In this document: positions 1-7,111 of the stretch, piece after piece
Position numbering within the stretch: the first letter of the stretch is position 1
Layout of the letters: the number at the start of each line of letters is the position of its first letter
NCBI RefSeq assembly: GCF_045446075.1
Contig: NZ_JBJJBQ010000001.1
Span: forward strand, 620,001 to 684,000
Direction: 5' to 3'
DNA length: 64,000 nucleotides
From: Flavisericum labens
Lineage (GTDB): Bacteria; Bacteroidota; Bacteroidia; Flavobacteriales; Flavobacteriaceae
Program-made: the position numbers and the translations under genes
Notes under the pieces: model-generated
The model's database searches: none
What the model was told of the DNA's origin: nothing
The model's input: only the letters and a program-made list of their open reading frames with translations

Positions 1-216
1 AAAAATTGATTTTTTCATAAGAAATAGATTTTAAGTTTTTAGTATTTGTGCAGTACGTCATACTTCGCCGTCTGCTAAGACTTTTGTGAAATCTATTGTG
101 ATTTGAAGTTGAAGGAAGAAAATCTCTAAATTTTAACGCTAATTGGTGTTAAACTTTTGAAGATTATTAAGGAAGTAATTGATTTCTTGAATATTGTGTA
201 ACCTAAAACGATTATT

Positions 217-867
217 ATGATCACATTAAATCAAATGACAGTGCTGTTATTCTGTCTAGTTTTTCTAAATCTTTCTTATTCACAGAATGGTAAATACCAA
301 GCAAGAAATCCTATTGTAGTAATAGATCCTGGACATGGCGGAAAAGATGCTGGTGCAATAGGTATAAATGGTATAAAGGAAAAAGATATTGCTTTGGGTA
401 TTGCTTCTAAAATAGTGGTACTAAATAACAAGCTAATTGAAAATCCCTTAATGTTATATCTCACTAGATACACAGATACTTTAATAGCTCTTGGCGATAG
501 AACACAACTAGCCAAAAAACTAAAAGCTGATATATTTATTTCGATACATTGTAATCAAGCTATAAACAGAATAGCATCAGGAACAGAAGTTTTTATTCAT
601 CCTAAAAACGAAGTGCAAGCGGAGGAATCTGCCTATTTAGGGTTTACTCTTCAAAAGGGATTAGCTGATATACTTGGCATTAAAAAACGTGGATTGAAAT
701 ATGGAAATTTTCAGGTCTTACGAGATAATAATACTAACGCAACTATTCTCTTAGAACTTGGGTTTTTATCTCAAACGGATGAGGCTATCTATTTGGCCAA
801 AGAAGAATCTCAATATGCTGTTGCTTTGGTTATACTTCATTCAATTATTAAATTTTCAGGGGTATGA
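217..867 (+). CDS. N-acetylmuramoyl-L-alanine amidase (Amidase_3), secreted
   Basis: Zinc-dependent peptidoglycan amidase that cleaves the bond between N-acetylmuramic acid and the stem peptide. Residues 1-22 form a Sec signal ending near SYSQ. The Amidase_3 core starts with VIDPGHGGKDAGA (zinc His), continues with the second histidine in ISIHCNQA, and ends with the glutamate of LLELGFLS. At 216 residues it is a bare catalytic domain without SPOR or LysM modules. The ATG at 217 is directly in front of the signal peptide. Flavobacterial integrative elements often carry such an amidase to open the wall for the transfer apparatus. The RteC and HTH genes nearby fit that, but a chromosomal role is possible. 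Enzyme family is certain; the link to transfer is inference. Confidence 0.9.
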   Translation: MITLNQMTVLLFCLVFLNLSYSQNGKYQARNPIVVIDPGHGGKDAGAIGINGIKEKDIALGIASKIVVLNNKLIENPLMLYLTRYTDTLIALGDRTQLAKKLKADIFISIHCNQAINRIASGTEVFIHPKNEVQAEESAYLGFTLQKGLADILGIKKRGLKYGNFQVLRDNNTNATILLELGFLSQTDEAIYLAKEESQYAVALVILHSIIKFSGV

Positions 868-947
868 GTGAGTTGTATTTAGAGTTTTTAAAGATTATTA
901 AGGAAATAGTGACAGCCATATATCGTGATGTTTTGAAAAGAAAATAA
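864..947 (+). CDS. possible 27-residue peptide coupled to the amidase
   Basis: An ATG at 864 overlaps the TGA stop of the amidase (ATGA) and opens a frame of 27 codons rich in Lys, Ile and Leu, ending in KRK. The sequence looks like one short amphipathic helix. The stop-start overlap is typical of translational coupling, which is the only argument that it is translated. No family recognised; it may be chance. Confidence 0.25.
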   Translation: MSELYLEFLKIIKEIVTAIYRDVLKRK

Positions 948-987
948 TACTACTATCAAGATGTATATTGCTTTCTTTTGCTATACA

Positions 988-2103
988 TTACTCAATCTTC
1001 CCCCAAACCAAAGGATGCTCACTAGCAGCAATATTTCTATTAGAAACAGATTTATAAATAGACCATTGCGGAAGCTTTTCTGGCCACATGGCTTTGCGAT
1101 TTAACCCACTATCAATCATTCTATCAAATAGACTAGGAGAGAAGAGCATGTAATCTTTCTGCTTAATATTTACACCCATTCTGAAAGCGCCTAATCTAAA
1201 ATAAGTAGCGTCATTTCCTTTGTCCATATCCACTTCAAACGATAGGTGTTTTGTGATGTCTTTTAGGTCTGTATTTTGTAGTAAATGCGATAAAGAATCA
1301 CAATAGGATGGCGCATTAAATGTACCAGCGATAATGATATTGGTTTTGCCTTCAGCTATGAGATTGTTATAAACTTCAGCGATTTTTGAGATTTGTTTTT
1401 TTCTAATCTTATCTGACTGCTTTTTGTCTGTTGTGGACTTTTCTAGATAGGCATTCAATAACCAAATAGTCTCTTTTGAAGGTGTGCTAATTTCGTATTC
1501 AATGAGGTTTTTGCCAGCATCATTATTAATAGAATTTACGTTATGAGTTCTAACTGTTTCGAGGTTGTAGCCTTGTCGCAACGCTATTCCCATTTCTAAA
1601 CTATTCATATCATTTCCTTGAATCACAAAAGATTGATTAAAAGGCTTGCAGTCAAACTTTGGTAGAATGAGTTGGTTAAAATCTTCAAATGATGCTCTGT
1701 CCTCTATTTCTTGTAGTAATAAAATATCGGGATTGACATCTGCAATAACTTGTGCTTTATGATGTGTTGACTTAGGATGAATGGGAACAGTTTGAAGTTC
1801 TATCCATCCATTCCAATCTGTGAGATTACTGGCTTTATTGTCAATGGAATGGCTTAAACCTTTCATAAACAGAAAGCCTGCTTTTCTTCGCAATACAGCA
1901 TAAGGTCGCGGACTTGATTTTTCAAAACCAATTAAAAATGATAATTCTCTAATCCGATCCTGTTGACTCAAAGATTTAGAAGTTTGAAGCATTAAAGAAT
2001 CAAGTTCAGTTATCCAATTTGTGAGATTCTTGCCAAATGGTTTTTCCAAAAGGCTCTTATCTCTGTGAAATAAATTCTGGATGTTGTAGGTGGCTATTTT
2101 CAT
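988..2103 (-). CDS. endonuclease/exonuclease/phosphatase family protein
   Basis: Member of the EEP (DNase I-like) superfamily, metal-dependent phosphodiesterases. Visible motifs in order: KIATYNIQNLF at the N-terminus (metal-binding Asn), LLLQEIEDRASF with the catalytic Glu near residue 130, IIAGTFNAP in the position of the usual GDFN motif, and SEHPLVWGKIE at the end, matching the terminal SDHxP histidine. The GDFN Asp appears replaced (GTFN), which is unusual and could reduce activity. There is no signal peptide, so it should be cytoplasmic. I chose the ATG at 2103 because the family begins MKIATYNI; an ATG three codons earlier (2112) is also possible. It stands alone between the amidase and the ATPase gene. 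The substrate is unknown. Confidence 0.8.
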   Translation of the reverse strand: MKIATYNIQNLFHRDKSLLEKPFGKNLTNWITELDSLMLQTSKSLSQQDRIRELSFLIGFEKSSPRPYAVLRRKAGFLFMKGLSHSIDNKASNLTDWNGWIELQTVPIHPKSTHHKAQVIADVNPDILLLQEIEDRASFEDFNQLILPKFDCKPFNQSFVIQGNDMNSLEMGIALRQGYNLETVRTHNVNSINNDAGKNLIEYEISTPSKETIWLLNAYLEKSTTDKKQSDKIRKKQISKIAEVYNNLIAEGKTNIIIAGTFNAPSYCDSLSHLLQNTDLKDITKHLSFEVDMDKGNDATYFRLGAFRMGVNIKQKDYMLFSPSLFDRMIDSGLNRKAMWPEKLPQWSIYKSVSNRNIAASEHPLVWGKIE

Positions 2104-2144
2104 TGAAATCATATTTATTTAATTTCCGTGAAGTCGGAAATCTG

Positions 2145-2834
2145 TTATTTTCGTTTGTCGTTGGTGTCTTGATCAAATGCTACGAGGTTGAATAATTCCC
2201 GCATTCTACTTCGGACTCTATTGCCATATAAATCTTCCAATTCTCCAGCATTTAGGTTTGTAGTTGCGTGCGTTTTTATTTTGTGATCTATAAAAAGTTC
2301 ATGGCGTGAGATTAAAATTTCGCCTAGGACATTACAGTCTTTTCCGTAATGTCTTCCAACAGGTTCCACACCTAAATCATCAAAACAGAAAAACTGCCTG
2401 CAACCATAGTCTTCAATAGTTTTGTAGCCAATATGATTAAAACCAAATACAATATTTCTAGAAGGAATCAGGATGTACGGTTTTTGTAATGGAACGATAT
2501 TCTTTAACAATAGCATTAAGCTTGTTTTTCCGCAACCAACAGGTCCAGAAAGTAAAATACCCTTATCTGGATCAATTTCATTTTTATCGCAATTTTCTTT
2601 GTCTTTTATAAAATATTGGCAGAGTTTTAAAATGATTGAGCGGTCTTCTTCGTAGATTTTAAAATCATTACCAAAGAGCATTTTTCCTTTAGCATCGAGA
2701 TAGATTAAGATTTTTTCAAAATCGTAAATCACCTCCTTGCCATCAAACGAGCCAATGGAATACGTTTTATGTTCTTCAACTATTTCACAAGGGTTGACCA
2801 TAATCTTTGTTTTTACTGGTTCGCAGGTTGTCAT
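2145..2834 (-). CDS. DnaC/IstB-like AAA+ ATPase
   Basis: Cytoplasmic AAA+ ATPase of the DnaC/IstB type, which load helicases or serve transposition. Counting from the ATG at 2834, Walker A is GPVGCGKTS at residues 97-105 and Walker B is FCFDDLG at 149-155. A sensor-like ATTNL and an arginine-rich NRVRSRMREL segment follow. The frame is open to 2915, but that longer start would overlap the upstream gene by 131 bp; 2834 (50 bp overlap) or 2801 (17 bp) are more likely. It follows the winged-helix gene in the same direction, the usual pair in flavobacterial integrative elements, where I infer a replication-initiator plus helicase-loader role. Confidence 0.7.
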   Translation of the reverse strand: MTTCEPVKTKIMVNPCEIVEEHKTYSIGSFDGKEVIYDFEKILIYLDAKGKMLFGNDFKIYEEDRSIILKLCQYFIKDKENCDKNEIDPDKGILLSGPVGCGKTSLMLLLKNIVPLQKPYILIPSRNIVFGFNHIGYKTIEDYGCRQFFCFDDLGVEPVGRHYGKDCNVLGEILISRHELFIDHKIKTHATTNLNAGELEDLYGNRVRSRMRELFNLVAFDQDTNDKRK

Positions 2835-3432
2835 TTTTTTGAGAAACCACATCTGTAGTTTTAAATTCATTGGCTTTAAGCATCCAATTACTTGCGGTAG
2901 CTTGCCAATCTTCAATTTTTATTTTGCCCCCAATTTTCCAACCGATGCCTTGATAGTGGTTGTAGAATTTCTGAGCTTCATTAGTTGGCCATTTTTTCTT
3001 ATTAAAAAAATTAATCACTTCAAATTTATTTTTTGGTAGCTTAGTTTTATTAATGTTTTCTATTTGTTTATTAATGTTTATATTACGTACTAATGCTTGT
3101 TCAGTACTTGTTTCATGCTTGTTTACAACTTGTTCAGAGCTTGTATTAAATATGAGCATGTTAATTTTGCTTCCTTTATACGGATTATGGGAAGGCATAT
3201 ATTTTAAATATTTCCATGTAGCCATTTGTTTTAAACAGCGATGATAGGTTGGTTTTGATCCAATCTTTGAGAGTTGCATTATTTCTTGCCTGTCGATATA
3301 AAATTCCTTTGGAAATCGGTTGATATTCCAATATTGAAATAATGCCATATATAAGCTTATATGAGTTGGATTCAATCGTTTGTCTGAATGAAATTTTTGG
3401 AAGGCAGCATTGAGATGTTTTATATAATTCAT
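2785..3432 (-). CDS. winged-helix replication/regulatory protein of integrative elements
   Basis: 215 residues. The N-terminal half (about 15-100) looks like a DNA-binding winged helix: a stretch beginning LNPTHISLYMALF, then a helix-turn-helix-like section around IDRQEIMQLSKIGSKPTYHR, then a basic wing. The middle is a low-complexity Asn/Lys linker. The C-terminal part (KKWPTNEAQKFYNHYQGIGWKIGGKIKIEDWQATASNWM) resembles the C-terminal domain of DnaD-like primosome proteins. Together with the ATPase gene overlapping its 3' end it probably forms the replication or mobilisation module of the element. Not assigned to a named family with certainty. Confidence 0.6.
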   Translation of the reverse strand: MNYIKHLNAAFQKFHSDKRLNPTHISLYMALFQYWNINRFPKEFYIDRQEIMQLSKIGSKPTYHRCLKQMATWKYLKYMPSHNPYKGSKINMLIFNTSSEQVVNKHETSTEQALVRNININKQIENINKTKLPKNKFEVINFFNKKKWPTNEAQKFYNHYQGIGWKIGGKIKIEDWQATASNWMLKANEFKTTDVVSQKNDNLRTSKNKDYGQPL

Positions 3433-3438
3433 ACATGT

Positions 3439-3720
3439 TTATTCCTCTTGACGAAGCACTCGATTACAGTCCATAACCTTTTGTATTTCTTCAGAATCAT
3501 AAAAAATAATGCCACCAACCTTTGTGTATGGAAGTGTGCCATTAATTCGAAGATTCTGCAAAGTGCCAGGGCTAATTTGCAGTAAGTCCATGAGTTCTGA
3601 AGATTTTAAATATTTCTTCAATTTACCTTCTGCTTGTTTGCTTAAAAGTTTTTTAATATCATCGAGTAATTCAAGTTTGAAATCTCTAAGATCATCTGTA
3701 GTAATAATTGTTGCAGGCAT
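3439..3720 (-). CDS. excisionase-type helix-turn-helix protein
   Basis: 93 residues with an HTH_17/MerR-like domain at about 38-85 (LKSSELMDLLQISPGTLQNLRINGTLPYTKVGGIIFYDSEEI), the architecture of Xis-like DNA-bending proteins. The N-terminal 35 residues form a predicted amphipathic helix with many Lys and Leu. It lies 6 bp upstream of the winged-helix gene in the same direction, so the three genes from 3720 down to 2145 form one operon. The intergenic region upstream (3721-3999) holds two similar palindromes that may be operators. Function as excision factor or regulator is inferred from family. Confidence 0.75.
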   Translation of the reverse strand: MPATIITTDDLRDFKLELLDDIKKLLSKQAEGKLKKYLKSSELMDLLQISPGTLQNLRINGTLPYTKVGGIIFYDSEEIQKVMDCNRVLRQEE

Positions 3721-3841
3721 AGTAGAACCGTTTTTAGAAAAGAACTACCATTTTGATTTTAGCTAAAATGATAGCCCTTGACCTGATTTGACTTTCGTTC
3801 TGCAAATTTGAAGTGTATTAGTGGATTTTATTCACAAGTTA

Positions 3842-3855
3842 GACCGTATACGGTC
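3842..3855. promoter_or_regulatory. perfect palindrome GACCGTATACGGTC
   Basis: A 14-bp perfect palindrome in the 279-bp gap between the HTH gene (start 3720, minus) and the end of rteC. A related palindrome lies at 3969. The position, 122 bp upstream of the HTH gene, suits an operator of that operon. Regulator unknown. Confidence 0.5.
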
Positions 3856-3968
3856 AAAATTTAACATTATTAAATTTGATGCTATTTATTGTGTTTTGGT
3901 AGCAGTATTTGTGAGTTTTAATTAAGAAAGGGGAGATTATTGAGAAAGAATTTGAAAAGCAGGAGGTT

Positions 3969-3982
3969 AACCGTATGTGGTT
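3969..3982. promoter_or_regulatory. second palindrome AACCGTATGTGGTT
   Basis: Imperfect palindrome sharing the core ACCGTAT with the site at 3842; the dyad ends are AACC and GGTT. The two sites are 127 bp apart (about 12 helical turns), compatible with looping or with two separate operators. It lies just downstream of the rteC stop codon. Confidence 0.4.
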
Positions 3983-3999
3983 AAAATAAAGTCTGGTTT

Positions 4000-4836
4000 T
4001 TATTCTTCAGAATTTTCCATTTGCACCAATAAACCGTTAGATAGATTATCCAAAAATTTAGTTCTATCTGTTTTTCGAGATTTAATTTCTGAGAAGATTT
4101 TGTAGAAATTACCAAGGTCGAAATGAAATATTTTTTGAAGGACAGATGCTATTTCTTTGATATCTGCATTGCCATTATTTATCGATTTACTGTGATGAAG
4201 CGCATATATTAGCTCCGTGAGAGCGGTTTTGCTTGCAGTCCATTGCAAGCTCATGTTGCTGTTTAGTGCATTGGGATCAAAATTTAGTGATTTATTTTTG
4301 TCTATAAGTCTATTTTGTAGATAAATTATAAATAGATTGTAAGCTTTGAACTTACCTAAAAGCATACAACGAGGTGTACTGAATTCTGGATCTTGGAAAT
4401 AGAATTTAGAAGAGGTTATTGGGAAATTATCAAAATACTCTCTAGTGAAATATTGTTGGTCAAAATGTGTGTTGTTTGATTTAATGTATTGACAAAAATC
4501 CATATTGTAAAGAAAAAACCTATTCAGTTTACTTATTTTCTTTTTTATGAATTTCTTTTGAGCATCATGATTTACTTTTGGAAACTGTATTTCAAAAGAA
4601 CGAACTTCAGAATAATAAATAAGATTTGTTAGTGTTGGTTGTTTCGTGTTTTTGAAAAATTCAATTTCATCTTGGGTAGATTCAAATCCATTCTTGATTA
4701 TGTGTTTTTTATATGTAGTCAATAAGTTACGGCATAGGATTATTGCTCTATTAGAGACACTTATAATATCCTGAGAGTCATTTTCAAGTTCCTTCAATTC
4801 CAAGATTAAATTATCTGATAGTAGTTTTAATTTCAT
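4000..4836 (-). CDS. rteC: RteC-family regulator of integrative element excision
   Basis: RteC proteins (PF09357) control excision and transfer of Bacteroides conjugative transposons such as CTnDOT. This 278-residue protein shows the family layout: an N-terminal helical region, FFKNTKQPTLTNLIYYSEVRSFEIQFP around residues 65-91, a central FYFQDPEFSTPRCMLLGKFKAYNLFIIYLQ, and a C-terminal section with LQWTASKTALTELIYALHHSKSINNG and LQKIFHFDLGNFYKIFSEIKSRK, which binds DNA in the known member. It is not adjacent to rteA/rteB in this window. Same strand as the HTH operon but separated by the palindrome region. Assignment to the family is firm; whether an active element remains is unclear. Confidence 0.85.
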   Translation of the reverse strand: MKLKLLSDNLILELKELENDSQDIISVSNRAIILCRNLLTTYKKHIIKNGFESTQDEIEFFKNTKQPTLTNLIYYSEVRSFEIQFPKVNHDAQKKFIKKKISKLNRFFLYNMDFCQYIKSNNTHFDQQYFTREYFDNFPITSSKFYFQDPEFSTPRCMLLGKFKAYNLFIIYLQNRLIDKNKSLNFDPNALNSNMSLQWTASKTALTELIYALHHSKSINNGNADIKEIASVLQKIFHFDLGNFYKIFSEIKSRKTDRTKFLDNLSNGLLVQMENSEE

Positions 4837-5264
4837 GCATACTTATTTGTTAAAAATAATTAAGACTAAGTTCGATGCAAACTGAAATAGGAGAGAGACT
4901 AAAAATTTTTAGATTACATATGTTTGTAAGAATATTGCACCAAAAAATGTGCCTTAAATTGCTTTATGGGAAAAAAAGATAAATAATACTTTTTTATTTT
5001 GTGACTGGAAATGTGTGAAGTAGTGTTTTTGGTTAGTATTAACCTGACTAGATTTAGTTAGACAAAATTGATTAGCCAACTTTTTCAGAAGTTTATTTCA
5101 TCTATATGATTTTAAAAGTTTATGATTTCTTCTAAAGTATTATCAACTTCTTGATGCATAAAGTTAGCTTGATTATGAACTATGGAATATATTAAGTTAT
5201 AATTATTTAATTTTTTTTGATATTAAATATTTTTAATTGATTCAAATTACTATTTTTGCGCCAG
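4837..5264. other. 428-bp AT-rich intergenic region, no clear gene
   Basis: No open frame with a start codon of useful size. On the minus strand, bases about 5205 down to 5115 can be read without a stop as a peptide ending QEVDNTLEEIINF, which looks like a decayed gene end, but there is no upstream start. A -7 box TATTTTTG at 5251-5258 begins the next transcription unit. Confidence 0.4.
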
Positions 5265-5430
5265 ACGAAAATAAATTGAACTATTGAATATTTGTAAATA
5301 GGTCACAAATCGTCAACATTAGTGAAGATATTTGGCAGTTGTACTGCTATGGTTGGGCTGATAGAGCAAGGTTACAGTCCCGTCCAGACCGCCAAATTGC
5401 TAAAAAGCTCTAAGAGATTAGGGCTTTTTT
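5265..5430 (+). ncRNA. structured RNA with intrinsic terminator, class unknown
   Basis: A -7 element TATTTTTG (5251-5258) would start a transcript near 5265. The core is a long irregular hairpin: bases 5330-5340 pair with 5387-5397 (one A-C mismatch), and an inner stem joins GGTTGGG (5351-5357) to CCCGTCC (5379-5385). A Rho-independent terminator follows at 5402-5430 (AAAAAGCTC, loop, GGGCTTTTTT). It is not a tRNA: no cloverleaf and no standard T-loop. A Bacteroidota RNA class such as Flavo-1 is one possibility I cannot test here. The 3' part and terminator recur at 6303 and 11364, so this may be the site into which accessory DNA inserted. Confidence 0.45.
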
Positions 5431-5560
5431 TGGCAAGTTAAAGAAGTTGTGTTGTTCCCAAAGTTAATTTGGGAGTGTAGTAATGCCAAAGTAAAATTTG
5501 GTGTTCCAATGGAAAGCTTTCCTTTTTTCTTTACAGAAAATGGGGATGCTTTTTTGTTTT
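5376..5560 (+). repeat. dispersed repeat copy A (RNA tail plus terminator)
   Basis: About 185 bp beginning AGTCCCGTCCAGACC and ending in a T-rich stretch. It contains the terminator hairpin, two short stems (CCCAAA/TTTGGG and CCAAA/TTTGG) and the palindrome GGAAAGCTTTCC. Nearly identical to copy B (offset 927 bp) and diverged in copy C. Copy A is the only one still attached to the 5' half of the structured RNA. Confidence 0.85.
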
Positions 5561-5720
5561 ATAAAGATTTGAATTAATCTTCAAACTAATTACACTGTAT
5601 GCATTAACTTCACTAAGTTTTAGTGCTAAAAAGTTCAAATATCACTGAGAACGTACATTGTATTGGTCACAGAGATATGACAAAGTATTTTAGAAATAAA
5701 CCCATTCTACTCTTTTCCGA

Positions 5721-5757
5721 TATGATGGGCATTTTTTGTTTGGGGATGATTTTAAAA
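5721..5757 (+). repeat. short direct repeat upstream of the ABM-like gene
   Basis: Starts with TATGATGGGCATTTT followed by a G/T-rich stretch; the same 15 bases recur at 6236-6250 with similar flanks (AATA-ACC upstream, GTTTGG downstream). The two copies bracket the coding region 5793-6152. Confidence 0.6.
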
Positions 5758-5792
5758 TTCTCCCTATCTTTAAAGAACTAATATTTAACATT

Positions 5793-6152
5793 ATGGAAAA
5801 TACTCAAGTATTCTGGAACCTCGAACTTTCAATCAAACACGGTAAATTAGAAGCGTTAAAAGCATTAATAGATGGGATGATTTTAGCGACTAAGGCCAAT
5901 GAACCGGATACCATTAACTATGAATGGTCAATCAATTTGGAGAATAGTGAATGCCATATCTTTGAACGTTATACCAATTCGGATGCTGTGCGAACTCATC
6001 TCGGTAATTTTCAGGCCTATGCAGAACGTTTTTTTGATTGCCTAGATGTTCAAAGATTCCATGTCTATGGGAATCCGGATTCCGAACTTATTTCGGCACT
6101 TGCCGGTCTTGGTGCTGTGCATTTAAAGCTATTTGATGGGTTTAGTCGCTAA
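5793..6152 (+). CDS. putative antibiotic biosynthesis monooxygenase-like (ABM) protein
   Basis: 119 residues from the ATG at 5793. The pattern of a strand, a long helix (KHGKLEALKALIDGMILATKANEP), a strand containing YEWSINLENSECHIFERYTNSDAVRTHLGNF and a C-terminal section with FHVYGNPDSEL matches the dimeric alpha-beta barrel (ABM/quinol monooxygenase-like) fold. Proteins of this fold oxidise or bind small aromatic molecules without cofactor; the substrate here is unknown. The frame is open from 5736, but the additional 19 residues would run through the repeated region and lack homology-like character. The gene is framed by two kinds of direct repeat, which suggests it arrived as a cassette. 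Confidence 0.65.
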   Translation: MENTQVFWNLELSIKHGKLEALKALIDGMILATKANEPDTINYEWSINLENSECHIFERYTNSDAVRTHLGNFQAYAERFFDCLDVQRFHVYGNPDSELISALAGLGAVHLKLFDGFSR

Positions 6153-6235
6153 TTGATTGTAATTGTTTTGTTGTAATTAGCTAAACTTATGTGAATTTAC
6201 TGGTTTAGGAATAGACCTATTCGACCCTTGTCCGT

Positions 6236-6272
6236 TATGATGGGCATTTTAGTTTGGTGAGGTGATGTTTTA
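6236..6272 (+). repeat. second copy of the short direct repeat
   Basis: TATGATGGGCATTTT at 6236-6250, then a stretch similar to 5736-5757. It lies 84 bp after the stop codon of the ABM-like gene. See copy at 5721. Confidence 0.6.
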
Positions 6273-6302
6273 GCTATTTAATATCCAACTAATTTTTTAA
6301 AG

Positions 6303-6487
6303 AGTCCCGTCCAGACCGCCAAATTGCTAAAAAGCTCTAAGAGATTAGGGCTTTTTTGGGCAAGTTAAAGAAGTTGTGTTGTTCCCAAATACTATTTGGG
6401 AGTGTAGTAATACCAAAGTAAAATTTGGTGTTCCAATGGAAAGCTTTCCTTTTTTCTTTTAGAAAATTGGGATGCTTTTGTGTTTTT
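6303..6487 (+). repeat. dispersed repeat copy B
   Basis: Almost identical to copy A from AGTCCCGTCCAGACC on, including the terminator hairpin (6329-6357) and GGAAAGCTTTCC. The 5' half of the structured RNA is missing, which is what a recombination or integration event at the RNA 3' end would leave behind. Confidence 0.85.
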
Positions 6488-6497
6488 AAGATGAATT

Positions 6498-6836
6498 CTA
6501 ATTACCAAACCATTTATGGCAATAGTCTACAAATGGTCTCTTTGCGAATCCTGAAAAAGATTTTCCAGAAAAATCAGTTCCAGAAATTTCAATACAAATC
6601 TCCTCGTTTTCATCAAAAAGGATATTAATACGATTAAACTCATCCTCATCTAATTGATAAAAATTAGAAGAACAATATTCTTCTGTGACTTCAAAGCATT
6701 CACATGCTGAGGCTACATCCACATATGAATAAAACCCACAACTATCAAAATCTATGTCGAGCCAATCGCTACCTGTACAATTCGTAAGAAGAAAGAATAG
6801 GCAAAATACCGTAACAATTTTTAAACCCTGTTTCAT
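6498..6836 (-). CDS. small Cys-rich lipoprotein, unknown function
   Basis: 112 residues. Signal peptide with lipobox LTNC (Cys20), so a lipoprotein. The mature part is acidic and carries six further cysteines (positions clustered around SCGFYSYVDVASACECF and EYCSSNF), which suggests disulfides in the periplasm or on the surface. The C-terminus resembles a small globular beta domain. No family recognised. It lies between repeat copy B and the YwqK-repeat gene, in opposite orientation to the latter, in accessory DNA. Confidence 0.6.
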   Translation of the reverse strand: MKQGLKIVTVFCLFFLLTNCTGSDWLDIDFDSCGFYSYVDVASACECFEVTEEYCSSNFYQLDEDEFNRINILFDENEEICIEISGTDFSGKSFSGFAKRPFVDYCHKWFGN

Positions 6837-7111
6837 AATATTTATGTTTTATAGTTAAACAATATAAAAGTATGTTGTTTAATTAGAAAGGGTGTCCAGT
6901 TTTATCTTTCCTGTATTTTTTCGGACAAGTATTATATAAATTAGAGGTAGTTTTGGTGTAATTGACGTACTCAACTTATACTGAAAATTACTGATTAGTT
7001 AAGTGTAAATTGGACTAAGTAGCTTAAAAGTAGCGAGTAGAAATCACAATTGCTGTCGCAAATTCATTATATTAAATTGGGTCAGAACAAACAAATATAA
7101 AATCTGAAATT

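Larger units (their letters stand above)
217..4836. mobile_element. partial or degraded integrative element, accessory genes only
   Basis: Five neighbouring genes are of types usually found in Bacteroidota integrative/conjugative elements: a wall amidase, a winged-helix protein with a DnaC-like ATPase, an excisionase-type HTH protein and RteC. No integrase, relaxase, coupling protein or tra structural gene is inside the window. The element may continue to the left of base 1 or be a remnant. Borders are not defined; coordinates only span the recognised genes. The interpretation is inference from gene content. Confidence 0.4.

Noticed and set aside
988..2103. Classification as a DNA repair exonuclease III
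   Set aside because: The protein has the EEP fold but an altered GDFN motif and different spacing; only the superfamily is supported.
217..4836. Complete conjugative element
   Set aside because: No integrase, relaxase, coupling protein or tra structural genes are visible in the window, so only a partial element can be stated.
5330..5397. tRNA-like 3' end (GACCGCCA) suggesting a tRNA gene
   Set aside because: No cloverleaf, no anticodon arm and no standard T-loop; the sequence folds as one long irregular hairpin instead.
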